DNA of 19,975 nucleotides from Anaerolineales bacterium UBA4823. GTDB taxonomy: Bacteria; Chloroflexota; Anaerolineae; Anaerolineales; UBA4823. Positions 1-7,514 of the stretch are shown here, one piece after another (positions within the stretch are counted from its first letter, which is position 1; every line of letters begins with the position of its first letter). The stretch lies in NCBI GenBank assembly GCA_002402275.1, contig DHFN01000196.1, forward strand, positions 7,955-27,929. The letters are read 5' to 3'. The translations under genes were made by a program, and so were the position numbers. A model generated the notes under the pieces. That model searched no databases and had not been told where the DNA came from. It worked only from the letters and a program-made list of their open reading frames with translations.

Positions 1-899
1 GCCGGTTCCCAAATCCTCCTCGCTGCCACAACTAATGCCAAAATGGTTAATACGTAAGGAGCCATAACCGCAAATTCATAAGGGATTTTCAAGCCCAATA
101 CCTGAACCCAAAGTTGTAGTGCATCTACAAAACTGAATAATAAAGCTCCGCCTAAGATTCCCCAAGGATTCCATCGTCCAAAATATACCAATGCAACCGC
201 AATAAACCCTCTTCCACCAGAAATGTTATCGGCATACATATTGGTATGCCCCAAGGTCAAGAATGCGCCTGCCATTGCAGCAGCAACGCTCCCAATAATC
301 AAACAGGAATACCGGATAGCAATTACACTCAACCCCAAGGTATCTGCTGCTTCAGGAGTCATGCCTGCTGCTCTTATTTTCAAACCCCAAGTAGTCTTGA
401 ATAAAATAAACCAGGAAATCGGCACCATTAGAAAAGCAAAATACACCATCCAATTATGATTGAAAAGCACTGTCCCTAAGATGGGAATATCACCTAAAAG
501 CGGTATTTTAATCGGTTTAAATCCCTCAATGTTGGTTATATATCCAATCGTTATCCGAAACAAATATCCTGCCAATCCTACTCCGAACATATACAATCCT
601 ATACCACTGATCCCCTGTTCTCCTTGTAAGGTTATACTCACTAAACCCATTATCAATCCCATCAAAATTCCAACAAATATGGCTGCAGCAATCCCCATCC
701 ATGATGATCCACTTCGCAAGGCAACCCAAAATCCCACAAAAGCCCCCATCATCATCACACCCTCGACGCCGAGATTATAAACGCCTGCTCTTTGATCAAA
801 CATCTCCCCCAATGCTGCTAACAAAAATGGCGTCGCCAACCGGATAGCAGTCGTAAGAATTCCAACAATCGTTCCGAATTGGAATAATTGTTCAATCAT
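1..899 (-). CDS. BMP-type nucleoside ABC transporter permease, second subunit (C-terminus cut by window edge)
   Basis: Inner-membrane permease of the family that works with BMP-type lipoproteins (NupQ/YufQ-like, COG1079), importing nucleosides or related substrates. Reading the minus strand from the ATG at 899 gives 299 open codons with no stop before the window edge, so only the extreme C-terminus is missing. Visible family features are the early NLGVEGVMMMGA segment, a cytoplasmic loop with KIRAAGMTPEAADTLGLSV, and later GRGFIAVALVYFGRWNPWG and FVDALQ segments, among many hydrophobic helices. The start lies 2 bp after the stop of the partner permease, so the two are almost certainly translationally coupled and form the membrane heterodimer. 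The cognate ATPase and binding lipoprotein are not in view; they may lie beyond the left edge. Substrate is inferred from family and from the neighbouring deaminase. Confidence 0.9.
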   Translation of the reverse strand, partial: MIEQLFQFGTIVGILTTAIRLATPFLLAALGEMFDQRAGVYNLGVEGVMMMGAFVGFWVALRSGSSWMGIAAAIFVGILMGLIMGLVSITLQGEQGISGIGLYMFGVGLAGYLFRITIGYITNIEGFKPIKIPLLGDIPILGTVLFNHNWMVYFAFLMVPISWFILFKTTWGLKIRAAGMTPEAADTLGLSVIAIRYSCLIIGSVAAAMAGAFLTLGHTNMYADNISGGRGFIAVALVYFGRWNPWGILGGALLFSFVDALQLWVQVLGLKIPYEFAVMAPYVLTILALVVAARRIWEP

Positions 900-901
900 T
901 C

Positions 902-2044
902 CTATATCTCACTATTTTGATCTGGTGGTGGATTTATGATCGTGGATTTTTCCTGTTGTTCCAACTTATTTTTCCCTTTTTTCATTTTTATGCCAAATAA
1001 CTGCTTCGCCCAATCTGGTCTACGAATAAAATAATCGGATCCGACAACAAATAACACCATCAGCCCCTCTATAGTTTGAACGATTGCAGCAGGAATGGCA
1101 ACTGCCCTTTGCATCATATCAGCACCAAGCATTAACGCTCCAAACAAAAAAGCCGCTGGAATTACACCTAAAGGATGCAAGCGACCAAACAGTGCAGCTA
1201 CAATCCCTGAGAATCCATAACCTGCAGAGATGCCATCCAGTAACCGGTGATGGATGCCTAGCACTTCAACGAAACCCGCTAAACCAGCAAAGCCGCCACT
1301 CAAGAACATTGCTAACAATAACCCTTTCTCCACATTTATCCCTGCTGCCCGGGACGCTAACACGCCAGAACCCACTGCGCGCAGGCGATAACCAATCACT
1401 GTCCGCCATAAAAAAATATAAACCACTATAGCTGAAATGATTGCAATGATAAAACCAAAGTGTAATCGGGTTTGAGGGATTAATTTCACCATCCAAATTG
1501 ACTCCGGCAATTGTTGTGTCTGAGGAAAGCCAGTTCCATAAGAAATTTGAGATGGATCAATTAAAGGACCTCGTAACAGAAAAATCAATAATTGTTGGGC
1601 AATTGCGTTCAACATGATTGTAGATAAAATTTCATTTACTTTGAAGTATGCTTTGAGGAAACCAGCAATTGCCCCATAGAATGCTCCCCCAACAAATCCA
1701 GCTAGCAAAGTCAAAGGCAAGAGGACTATTCCAGGTGACTTTTGGAATATCAAGGCAACAACCGTCCCGGTTAAAGCTCCTATTATCATCTGGCCTTCGG
1801 CGCCGATATTCAATATGCCGGAACGGAAGGCGATGACTATGCCTAGGCCTACTAGGAGTAGAGGGGTTGCTTTTGCAGCGATTTCCGTTAATCCATACAG
1901 GTCACTAAAAGGACCAAATAACATAGCCGCATAGGCTTTAATGGGGTTGGCTTGTACAATCAGTATTAAAATTGCCCCTACAGCCAAGGCGCCTAGAACT
2001 GCGATTAGAAGCGTTAGCAGTTGTGCTCTAATAGAAGTTTTCAT
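902..2044 (-). CDS. BMP-type nucleoside ABC transporter permease, first subunit
   Basis: 380-residue polytopic permease of the COG4603 type (NupP/YufP-like), partner of the permease directly downstream. The family signature around residues 66-90 is clear (GLGIVIAFRSGILNIGAEGQ), followed by the EILSTIMLNAIA segment, the RAVGSGVLASRAAGI coupling loop and GYGFSGIVAALFGRLHP. About ten hydrophobic segments are visible; the C-terminal 40 residues are polar and cytoplasmic. The ATG at 2044 is preceded by no convincing Shine-Dalgarno, but a strong promoter candidate lies 35-64 bp upstream. The gene follows a nucleoside deaminase on the same strand after 84 bp, suggesting uptake of purine bases or nucleosides coupled to deamination. 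Family assignment is secure; the exact substrate is inference. Confidence 0.92.
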   Translation of the reverse strand: MKTSIRAQLLTLLIAVLGALAVGAILILIVQANPIKAYAAMLFGPFSDLYGLTEIAAKATPLLLVGLGIVIAFRSGILNIGAEGQMIIGALTGTVVALIFQKSPGIVLLPLTLLAGFVGGAFYGAIAGFLKAYFKVNEILSTIMLNAIAQQLLIFLLRGPLIDPSQISYGTGFPQTQQLPESIWMVKLIPQTRLHFGFIIAIISAIVVYIFLWRTVIGYRLRAVGSGVLASRAAGINVEKGLLLAMFLSGGFAGLAGFVEVLGIHHRLLDGISAGYGFSGIVAALFGRLHPLGVIPAAFLFGALMLGADMMQRAVAIPAAIVQTIEGLMVLFVVGSDYFIRRPDWAKQLFGIKMKKGKNKLEQQEKSTIINPPPDQNSEI

Positions 2045-2078
2045 TAATGGAAACTCAGTTCAATTGTCTGACAAGTTA

Positions 2079-2108
2079 ATTATATTCGAATTATTGTATC
2101 TTTGTCTA
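2079..2108 (-). promoter_or_regulatory. Sigma-70 promoter for the permease pair
   Basis: On the minus strand TAGACA (+ strand 2103-2108) is followed after 18 bp by a perfect TATAAT (+ strand 2079-2084). Five of six bases match the -35 consensus. It would give a leader of roughly 25-30 nt before the ATG at 2044, so the permeases can be transcribed independently of the deaminase gene. Confidence 0.6.
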
Positions 2109-2128
2109 TGGTTAAATCTCACAAATAT

Positions 2129-2605
2129 TCAATCCCAAAATCCAGCATGAACAATACGAGCAGCGGCAAGGTCTACCGGACCTTCAACGATTATCTCCCT
2201 TTGACCACGCTTAAATACTTCTTGGCAAGATAAATTCAAGGTCGGGTTTTTAGGGTTTGCACCAGTCATATTGAGTAACTCCTTTTCACTCAAAGCAAAA
2301 ACCACTCTCCCAACTCCTCCCCAATAGATCGCTCCGGCACACATAGCACAAGGTTCAGCGCTTGAATATAAAGTACACTGCTGTAAAAATTCGGGGAAAT
2401 ATTTTTTACTTGCCATACGCATTAAATTAGTCTCGGCATGACCGGTACAATCCTTGTCAGTTACAACTGTATTCTCTGCTGCCAATAAAACATTTCCATC
2501 CCTGGTTCCCAGTAATGCCCCAAATGGATGATTCCCATTTTCCCGAGATTGAGCAGCGATAGCTATGGTTTGATTTAATAACTCTAAATCAATTTCATTT
2601 AGCAT
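2129..2605 (-). CDS. Nucleoside/guanine deaminase-like zinc enzyme
   Basis: 158-residue member of the cytidine/deoxycytidylate deaminase superfamily. Zinc ligands and the proton shuttle are visible as H56-A-E58 and P85-C86-A-M-C89, and GAIYW follows as in guanine-deaminase-like proteins, whereas TadA usually has GAM at this point. ENGNHPFGALL near residue 22 is the usual substrate-pocket strand, and a terminal AGFWD resembles the C-terminal tail of this subgroup. The start is supported by AAAGGA 7 nt upstream of the ATG at 2605. It precedes two nucleoside-type ABC permeases on the same strand, which favours a base or nucleoside deamination role in salvage over tRNA editing. Guanine, cytosine or a modified purine could each be the substrate; sequence alone does not decide. 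Confidence 0.85.
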   Translation of the reverse strand: MLNEIDLELLNQTIAIAAQSRENGNHPFGALLGTRDGNVLLAAENTVVTDKDCTGHAETNLMRMASKKYFPEFLQQCTLYSSAEPCAMCAGAIYWGGVGRVVFALSEKELLNMTGANPKNPTLNLSCQEVFKRGQREIIVEGPVDLAAARIVHAGFWD

Positions 2606-2632
2606 AGGTTGATCCTTTGTGAAACCTAACTA

Positions 2633-2661
2633 CTGTAACTTTAGATTGAGCATGATAAAAT
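2633..2661 (+). promoter_or_regulatory. Candidate era promoter
   Basis: CTGTAA (2633-2638), 17 bp, then TAAAAT (2656-2661) preceded by TG at the extended -10 position. The -35 match is weak, but the same CTGTAACTT with the same 17-bp spacing recurs before purA. The predicted leader is about 45 nt. Confidence 0.35.
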
Positions 2662-2712
2662 ATATTTGAATTTTATCTTAATTGTTCTAGCTGAATAAGG
2701 TCTCTCGAATAA

Positions 2713-3627
2713 ATGTCTGAAAATCATATCCAAAAAACCTATCGCAGTGGTTTTGTCGCAGTTATCGGACGACCCAATGTGGGAAAATCCACTCTGATAA
2801 ACATGCTTCTAAAGCAAAAAATTGCGGCGGTCTCTCCCCGACCTCAAACCACCCGAAAACAACAATTGGGAATTTTAACCACAGAAACAGCTCAAGTCAT
2901 ATTTGTAGATACTCCTGGTTTCCATAAACCCCGTCATAAACTCGGAGAGAAAATGGTTACTTCCGCTTTAGCAGCAATAGAGAATGCGGATACTCTCCTT
3001 TTAATCCTCGATGCAAGCAATCCTTTTACACCAGAGGACGAGTTACTCATTCAACGAATCCAACCCTTCACCCAAGAACAGCAAAAGCCATTAACGATTG
3101 CATTGAACAAAATTGACCTTATAACTTCTGAAAAGGTTAACCAAATTCTAGAACAATTAAAAATAATATTTTCCACAGCCAACCTCATCCCAATTTCGAG
3201 TACTCGTGGTGAAAACCTAAATATCTTGCTGGATCAATTAATCCTGCAATTACCCATGAGTGAACCTCTTTATCCAGAAGACCAATTGACCGACTTGAGT
3301 GAACGGGATATAGCAGCTGATTTAATCCGCGAGGCAGCCTTGAATATCTTGCGTGACGAAGTGCCACATGGTATCGCTGTCCGCATTGATCAATACCAGG
3401 AAAAAGGAGAAGGAGCAGCTGTGATCTTTGCCACTATCATCGTCGAGCGCGAATCCCACAAAGCTATTGTCATTGGAGCGAATGGAAGTATGATTAAAAA
3501 GATCGGAATTCAAGCCCGTCAAGAAATTGAAGCCATGACGGGACGCAAAGTCTTTCTTAACCTGAAAGTTAAAGTTCAGAAAAATTGGCGTAAGGATGAA
3601 AATTTATTGAAATGGTTGGGTTATTAA
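2713..3627 (+). CDS. era: GTPase Era, ribosome small-subunit assembly factor
   Basis: 304-residue Era, the essential GTPase that binds the 3' end of 16S rRNA and assists 30S maturation. The G domain shows G1 at G19-RPNVGKST-27, effector-region PQTTR, G3 DTPGF from D66, and G4 NKID at 132-135. The C-terminal KH domain has its G-x-x-G loop at G255-ANG-258 followed by SMIKKIG. Length is normal for the family (about 300). A weak AAGG lies 12 nt before the ATG. The gene is divergent from the deaminase gene and converges with the bactofilin-like gene, whose stop overlaps the era stop by 4 bp (3624-3627). No operon partner such as ybeY or recO is present here. Confidence 0.97.
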   Translation: MSENHIQKTYRSGFVAVIGRPNVGKSTLINMLLKQKIAAVSPRPQTTRKQQLGILTTETAQVIFVDTPGFHKPRHKLGEKMVTSALAAIENADTLLLILDASNPFTPEDELLIQRIQPFTQEQQKPLTIALNKIDLITSEKVNQILEQLKIIFSTANLIPISSTRGENLNILLDQLILQLPMSEPLYPEDQLTDLSERDIAADLIREAALNILRDEVPHGIAVRIDQYQEKGEGAAVIFATIIVERESHKAIVIGANGSMIKKIGIQARQEIEAMTGRKVFLNLKVKVQKNWRKDENLLKWLGY

Positions 3628-4565
3628 CGTTTCGTAACGGATTCGCTCCCAAAACGGGTCATCACAACTGCTCCAAAGCCAATCAGTCCTAATAAAAATG
3701 GGACTACCCACCCTATACAAGGGATAAATGCCGAGACACCATCGGCAATGAAAATTAGGATAAAGGTTCCCAATCCAGCCGAAATAGGCCGTGACCACTG
3801 TTGATGGAATTGGATAGCTAATTGATCTCCCAAGGCACTTCCTAAACCAACCATTCCCAATAACCAGCCAGCCAGAATAGCTAAAACCACAACCAATGCT
3901 AAGGGGATAAAAATTAAAGTAATTGTCAAGAAAAGGATCGCTAATATTACCGTCAGCCAGGTTAAGAAACCAACCCCAAGGGCAATTACAGTTTGTGAAT
4001 TTACCGCATCCGCGATGCGTTCTAATACAAACGGAAATAGGAGACCCAGCAATACAGCTAAAGCAGACCAGGCAAAAACTTTGAAAAGGAACCCAAACCA
4101 TTTACCAATTCCGGTTGAAAACCAATTCGAGCGCACACTATTAAGATTTGCTTGGGGATTTAAATAAAATGGTTGCGTTTTCCCCAATTCTTGGACCTCT
4201 CCAACCTGTGCTGTCGGATCACGCTGTAAAGTTGAGCTGACCAGAACAACCCGCCCCATAACTACGGAATTTGCTGATAAATCAATTTTGCTCCCTATAC
4301 CGACCACATCACCTTGCACACTTCCGGAGTTATCCAGGCTGCTTCCGATCAAGGCAACATTCCTTTGAACCACTGAATTTTCTTCTAAGACAGCCTGTCC
4401 ACCAATTACCACTAAATCACCGGTTAAGGTTTCCCCATTCGCTAAACGATAGTCCCCGCCAATAACCACGCGACCATCTTTAAAGCCGGCGTTAAAACTG
4501 ATCGCCGAGAGAAACAACCCTGCCAATAGAATGGCAAGCAATTGCCATCTTTTCTTAATAATCAT
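3624..4565 (-). CDS. Membrane protein with polymer-forming (bactofilin-like) repeats, third gene of ECF operon
   Basis: 313 residues from the ATG at 4565, chosen because GGAAGGAG sits 8 nt upstream; an upstream TTG at 4589 would place that site inside the gene. Residues 7-24 form a hydrophobic signal/anchor segment. Residues about 30-110 show short beta-helix-like repeats rich in G, V and N or S (GDLVVIGGQAVLEENSVV, then similar turns), as in DUF583/bactofilin-type proteins. From about residue 145 to 305 there are several strongly hydrophobic helices. The start overlaps the anti-sigma gene by 11 bp, so translation is coupled and the protein is likely part of the same envelope-stress output or sensing module. 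Precise function is unknown; a sensor, a scaffold or a regulon product are all possible. Confidence 0.8.
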   Translation of the reverse strand: MIIKKRWQLLAILLAGLFLSAISFNAGFKDGRVVIGGDYRLANGETLTGDLVVIGGQAVLEENSVVQRNVALIGSSLDNSGSVQGDVVGIGSKIDLSANSVVMGRVVLVSSTLQRDPTAQVGEVQELGKTQPFYLNPQANLNSVRSNWFSTGIGKWFGFLFKVFAWSALAVLLGLLFPFVLERIADAVNSQTVIALGVGFLTWLTVILAILFLTITLIFIPLALVVVLAILAGWLLGMVGLGSALGDQLAIQFHQQWSRPISAGLGTFILIFIADGVSAFIPCIGWVVPFLLGLIGFGAVVMTRFGSESVTKR

Positions 4566-5094
4566 ATAACTCTCTCCTTCCCATGACAACCTGCCATATA
4601 ACCACTAACCCTAAAAACAAACAACTCCAGAGCATAAAAATAACTCCCAATCCAATAACTGAAGGAATAATCATGTTCACAGAACGAATAATCGTTAGCA
4701 GAAACCTGATCAAACCTTGCAAAGTTTCAAAAATAACCATTATGCTATGGAATTGATAGGATAGTACTACAATAGGTGAATTTGAAATAAAGAATCTCAA
4801 CAAAAGGATTCCAAAAAGCACCGCCCCACTGGAGGTGGTCAAAAATGCCCAAAAAGCATGCCTTCTCTGGTCATGGAGTTTTTGTTGTTCTAACCTAGAT
4901 AACCATCGTTGAGAAAACCCTTCTTCTGGCATTACCCAATTTTGTGAGTTTATATCCTGGCTGATCTCCTGCCAGGCTCCTTCAAGCATTTGGCATTGCT
5001 GACAATCCTGCTTATGAGATTCCAGTAAATCTTTCTGTTGTGAATCTAAGTCTTCTTCGGCAAACAGCCAATCTTCAAACAACTGGTGCCTCAT
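4555..5094 (-). CDS. Zinc-binding anti-sigma factor (zf-HC2 type) with membrane anchors
   Basis: 179 residues. The N-terminus carries the ZAS motif H27-x3-C31-x2-C34, known to hold zinc in RsrA/ChrR-like anti-sigma factors. The cytoplasmic part ends near residue 80 and is followed by two hydrophobic stretches (about 83-105 and 120-170), so the protein should be membrane-anchored with the zinc domain in the cytoplasm. The ATG at 5094 has an excellent GGAAGGAAG upstream and lies 20 bp inside the sigma gene, the overlapping order usual for ECF sigma / anti-sigma pairs. It presumably sequesters the ECF factor until an envelope signal releases it. The signal is not evident from sequence. No extracytoplasmic sensor domain is recognisable beyond the membrane helices. 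Confidence 0.88.
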   Translation of the reverse strand: MRHQLFEDWLFAEEDLDSQQKDLLESHKQDCQQCQMLEGAWQEISQDINSQNWVMPEEGFSQRWLSRLEQQKLHDQRRHAFWAFLTTSSGAVLFGILLLRFFISNSPIVVLSYQFHSIMVIFETLQGLIRFLLTIIRSVNMIIPSVIGLGVIFMLWSCLFLGLVVIWQVVMGRRELYDY

Positions 5095-5692
5095 ATTGCT
5101 TCCTTCCTACTTCTGATTTCATTATTGAGGATTGCTTCACCCAGAGGGTTGCCATTTCCTTTTTCGCTCGATGTAAACGGCTTTTCACAGCGCTCACCGA
5201 GAAACCCAAAATAATACTAATTTCTTCATACGAAAATTCATACCAATAATAGAGAATTAAGGCTGCTCGGTCTTGTTCAGAGATTTGTTGTAAGATGTTC
5301 TGCACCTTCAATTGATCGTCTTGTTGGACAATTACCCGCTCAGGCGACGGGTTCGGATCAGGTATTTCTCCGAGTAGGATATCTTCCATTGAAACAATTT
5401 TGGCGCGTTTCTTTCTCAATTGGTCAATACAAAAATGTGCTGCGATAGAGAGTAACCAGGTGATAAAAGATCGGTCTTGATCATATTTCTTTAAGTTTTG
5501 ATAAGCTCTTAGAAATGTTTCTTGGGCGGCATCTTCAGCATCTTCGCGATTCCCCAACATGCGGTAACACATATTGAAAACTGACCTTTGATATACCTCA
5601 ATTAAATGCATAAAACCATCCGGATTTCCATGCAAAGATTGTTCCAACCATAACCTTTCATCTTCCTGGGAAGGTTTTTGAAGTCTACTCAT
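5075..5692 (-). CDS. ECF-family RNA polymerase sigma factor (RpoE-like)
   Basis: 205 residues with two sigma domains. Sigma2 spans about residues 30-95, with RMLGNREDAEDAAQETFLRA followed by the aromatic-rich FITWLLSIAAHFCIDQLRKK. A linker with PDPNPSPE leads to sigma4 (about 135-190), including the helix-turn-helix FSYEEISIILGFSVSAVKSRLHRAK. No sigma1 or sigma3 domain is present, which defines the ECF class. The ATG at 5692 has AGGA about 7 nt upstream. It leads an overlapping three-gene unit with an anti-sigma factor and a bactofilin-like membrane protein. The 53-bp gap in front holds a TGAAAC-N16-CGTA element, so positive autoregulation is likely. The C-terminal 20 residues extend past sigma4 and overlap the anti-sigma start. 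Confidence 0.95.
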   Translation of the reverse strand: MSRLQKPSQEDERLWLEQSLHGNPDGFMHLIEVYQRSVFNMCYRMLGNREDAEDAAQETFLRAYQNLKKYDQDRSFITWLLSIAAHFCIDQLRKKRAKIVSMEDILLGEIPDPNPSPERVIVQQDDQLKVQNILQQISEQDRAALILYYWYEFSYEEISIILGFSVSAVKSRLHRAKKEMATLWVKQSSIMKSEVGRKQYEAPVV

Positions 5693-5703
5693 TGTTTCAT
5701 CCT

Positions 5704-5727
5704 GTATAGTTATACGCCTATTTAGGC
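5704..5727. repeat. Two abutting 12-bp palindromes upstream of the ECF sigma gene
   Basis: GTATA-GT-TATAC (5704-5715) and GCCTA-TT-TAGGC (5716-5727) are both perfect inverted repeats with 5-bp arms and 2-bp centres, directly adjacent. They cover the predicted -10 and end next to the sigma Shine-Dalgarno. They could be operator half-sites or an RNA fold near the ribosome binding site; no T-run follows on either side. Confidence 0.5.
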
Positions 5728-5738
5728 AATAGGTTTCA
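5713..5738 (-). promoter_or_regulatory. ECF-type promoter in front of the sigma gene
   Basis: On the minus strand TGAAAC (+ strand 5733-5738) is followed by exactly 16 bp and CGTA (+ strand 5713-5716). This is the form of the B. subtilis sigma-W consensus (TGAAAC-N16-CGTA) and fits ECF promoters in general (AAC in the -35, CGT in the -10). The -35 is part of a perfect 7-bp tandem repeat, GAAACCT twice (+ strand 5731-5744, read in reverse). Transcription would begin about 10-15 nt before the sigma ATG. Confidence 0.6.
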
Positions 5739-5745
5739 GGTTTCG

Positions 5746-6624
5746 TTATTCCAGGCGTTTAAACCCCTCGCCAATGGCTTCGTAGGCTTGCCCTATTACA
5801 ACAAATGCAGCTGGGTCTGTTTCTCGGACTAACGCTTTTATCTGCGAAACCTCTGACCTGGATAACACGCAATACAACATGCTTTTCATCGCTCCACTAT
5901 ACCCCCCAACAGCAGGCATCACCGTCACCCCCCGTTCCAATTCGTTTATTATTCGCAACCGAATAGAATCGGGTTGATCCGTGATAATCATGACTGTCCG
6001 GACAACATTTGAACCTTCCAAAGTGGCTTCGGCAGCCAGACCACTGATATACAAACTAACAATAGCATATAAGGCATTCTCCCAGCTGAATGATAAACCC
6101 GCAAGCAGCATAACTCCAGCATCGGTAAGTAAATAACTCTGGGAGATTGAAATTCCTCTCCAATGGTTTAAGATTCGACCCAGGATGTCGCTGCCCCCGC
6201 TAGTTCCTTTTGCTCGATAAACTAAACCATATCCAATCCCACTGATTACACCGCCATATAAGGCATTAAGCAGCAAGTCAGAAGTTAATCCATTGGAAGG
6301 CAATATCCACATTAAACCATCCACAAAAATTGAAAAGAGGACAACTGCAAAAATCGTTCGCAAACCAAAACGGAAGCCACCTAGATAACGCCAACCCAGT
6401 ATAAACAACGGGATATTACCAATGATTACCATCACCCCAATAGGGAAATTTGTATAATGGTTAATGATTTGGGCTAATCCTGCTACCCCACCACTTGCCA
6501 AATTAGCCGGGATCAAGAACAAACGCATTGCCAGGGCTTGTAGGAAAACGCCTCCCAGAATAACCAGGAAATCCGTCCCCTCTTCCCAATTAAACCGATA
6601 TTGCTTAAATCCCAACTTTCTCAT
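5746..6624 (-). CDS. YitT family integral membrane protein
   Basis: 292 residues with the standard YitT layout: five or six hydrophobic segments over residues about 17-205, then a small soluble C-terminal domain (DUF2179, about 225-285). The family loop G-T-S-G-G-S-D-I-L-G is at residues 140-149 after GYGLVYRAK, and ERGVTVMPAVGGYSG marks the soluble domain. YitT proteins are widespread but their substrate is not established. The ATG at 6624 overlaps the stop of the upstream dehydrogenase gene in an ATGA junction, so the two are coupled; no functional link between them is known to me. The gene ends 53 bp before the ECF sigma start, and that gap carries a separate promoter. Confidence 0.92.
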   Translation of the reverse strand: MRKLGFKQYRFNWEEGTDFLVILGGVFLQALAMRLFLIPANLASGGVAGLAQIINHYTNFPIGVMVIIGNIPLFILGWRYLGGFRFGLRTIFAVVLFSIFVDGLMWILPSNGLTSDLLLNALYGGVISGIGYGLVYRAKGTSGGSDILGRILNHWRGISISQSYLLTDAGVMLLAGLSFSWENALYAIVSLYISGLAAEATLEGSNVVRTVMIITDQPDSIRLRIINELERGVTVMPAVGGYSGAMKSMLYCVLSRSEVSQIKALVRETDPAAFVVIGQAYEAIGEGFKRLE

Positions 6625-7514
6625 TTTTCTCCAAGTTGATGATGAGCAAGGGTTTCGATCACTCCAATCACTGCCGAATTATCTAAATCCCGCATTCCCA
6701 AATTCAACATCGCCTGATAAAGTTGGGCATGAATGGCAGCACTTGGCAGAGGAATGCCATATTCCCGGGCGGTTTCCATGACAATGGTTAAATCCTTTGC
6801 CTGCATATAGGCTTTGAAACCTGGTAATCGGTTTCCTGCAAACAACCTCGGTGGTTTAACATCTAAGGTCCAACATTGGGCTGCACCCCCCTTGATTGCC
6901 TCCACCACTTTTTGCGGATCTGCTCCAGCTTTCTCGGCAAAGATAAGCAATTCTCCCATTGCCACCATTTGAGCTGCAACCATAATTTGATTGGCTGCTT
7001 TAGCAATCTGGCCTGCTCCAGAATCACCGACATGAGTAATTGTCTTTCCCGTTGCTTGTAAAACAGGCATGACTTTATTGAGAGCTTCTGCTTCTCCCCC
7101 AACCATAATCGCCAGGGTTCCATTGCGAGCTCCAATATCGCCTCCGCTGACTGGAGCATCTAAAGCCATTACCTCCTTTTCAGCAAGTCGTGCGGCAATT
7201 TCACGTGCTTTGGCAGGTTTGATAGTGGAATTATCTACATAAATCAAGCCAGGGTGAGCGCCTTCAATAATTCCATCTTTTCCCAGAACAACCATTTCTA
7301 CGTCAGGCGTATCTGGTAAATTTGTAAAAACCACATCTACCGATTGGGCAACCTGGCGCGGCGAAGATGCAGACTGAGCCCCTTCGCTTACTAATTCATC
7401 AATAGCTGCCTGGCTCCGATTGTGTACAACCAGAGGATAACCTGCTTTGAGAATATTTTTTGCTATAGATTTGCCCATTAAACCCAAGCCAATATAACCT
7501 ATACGCATTTCCAT
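6621..7514 (-). CDS. NAD(P)-dependent beta-hydroxyacid dehydrogenase (3-hydroxyisobutyrate dehydrogenase / tartronate semialdehyde reductase family)
   Basis: 297 residues from the ATG at 7514, preceded by AAAGGAG with a 7-nt spacer; a GTG one codon earlier would leave only 4 nt. The Rossmann motif G9-L-G-L-M-G14 starts the protein, VDNSTIKP follows near residue 93, the substrate loop DAPVSGG is at 119-125, and the catalytic lysine is K172 in GAGQIAKAAN with N175. Length is typical for the family. It reduces a semialdehyde or oxidises a beta-hydroxyacid using NAD(P)H. 3-hydroxyisobutyrate, tartronate semialdehyde and succinic semialdehyde/glyoxylate (GLYR-type) are all possible substrates. The 230-bp space upstream and its promoter-like elements suggest it begins its own transcript together with the YitT gene. 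Confidence 0.92.
   Translation of the reverse strand: MEMRIGYIGLGLMGKSIAKNILKAGYPLVVHNRSQAAIDELVSEGAQSASSPRQVAQSVDVVFTNLPDTPDVEMVVLGKDGIIEGAHPGLIYVDNSTIKPAKAREIAARLAEKEVMALDAPVSGGDIGARNGTLAIMVGGEAEALNKVMPVLQATGKTITHVGDSGAGQIAKAANQIMVAAQMVAMGELLIFAEKAGADPQKVVEAIKGGAAQCWTLDVKPPRLFAGNRLPGFKAYMQAKDLTIVMETAREYGIPLPSAAIHAQLYQAMLNLGMRDLDNSAVIGVIETLAHHQLGEK

Noticed and set aside
223..780. Two consecutive plus-strand open frames at the left end.
   Set aside because: Antisense shadows of the second permease, whose minus-strand translation matches the family throughout.
3604..4101. 165-codon minus-strand open frame inside the bactofilin-like gene.
   Set aside because: Shifted-frame shadow; the bactofilin-like frame has a strong ribosome site, operon overlap and sensible protein features.
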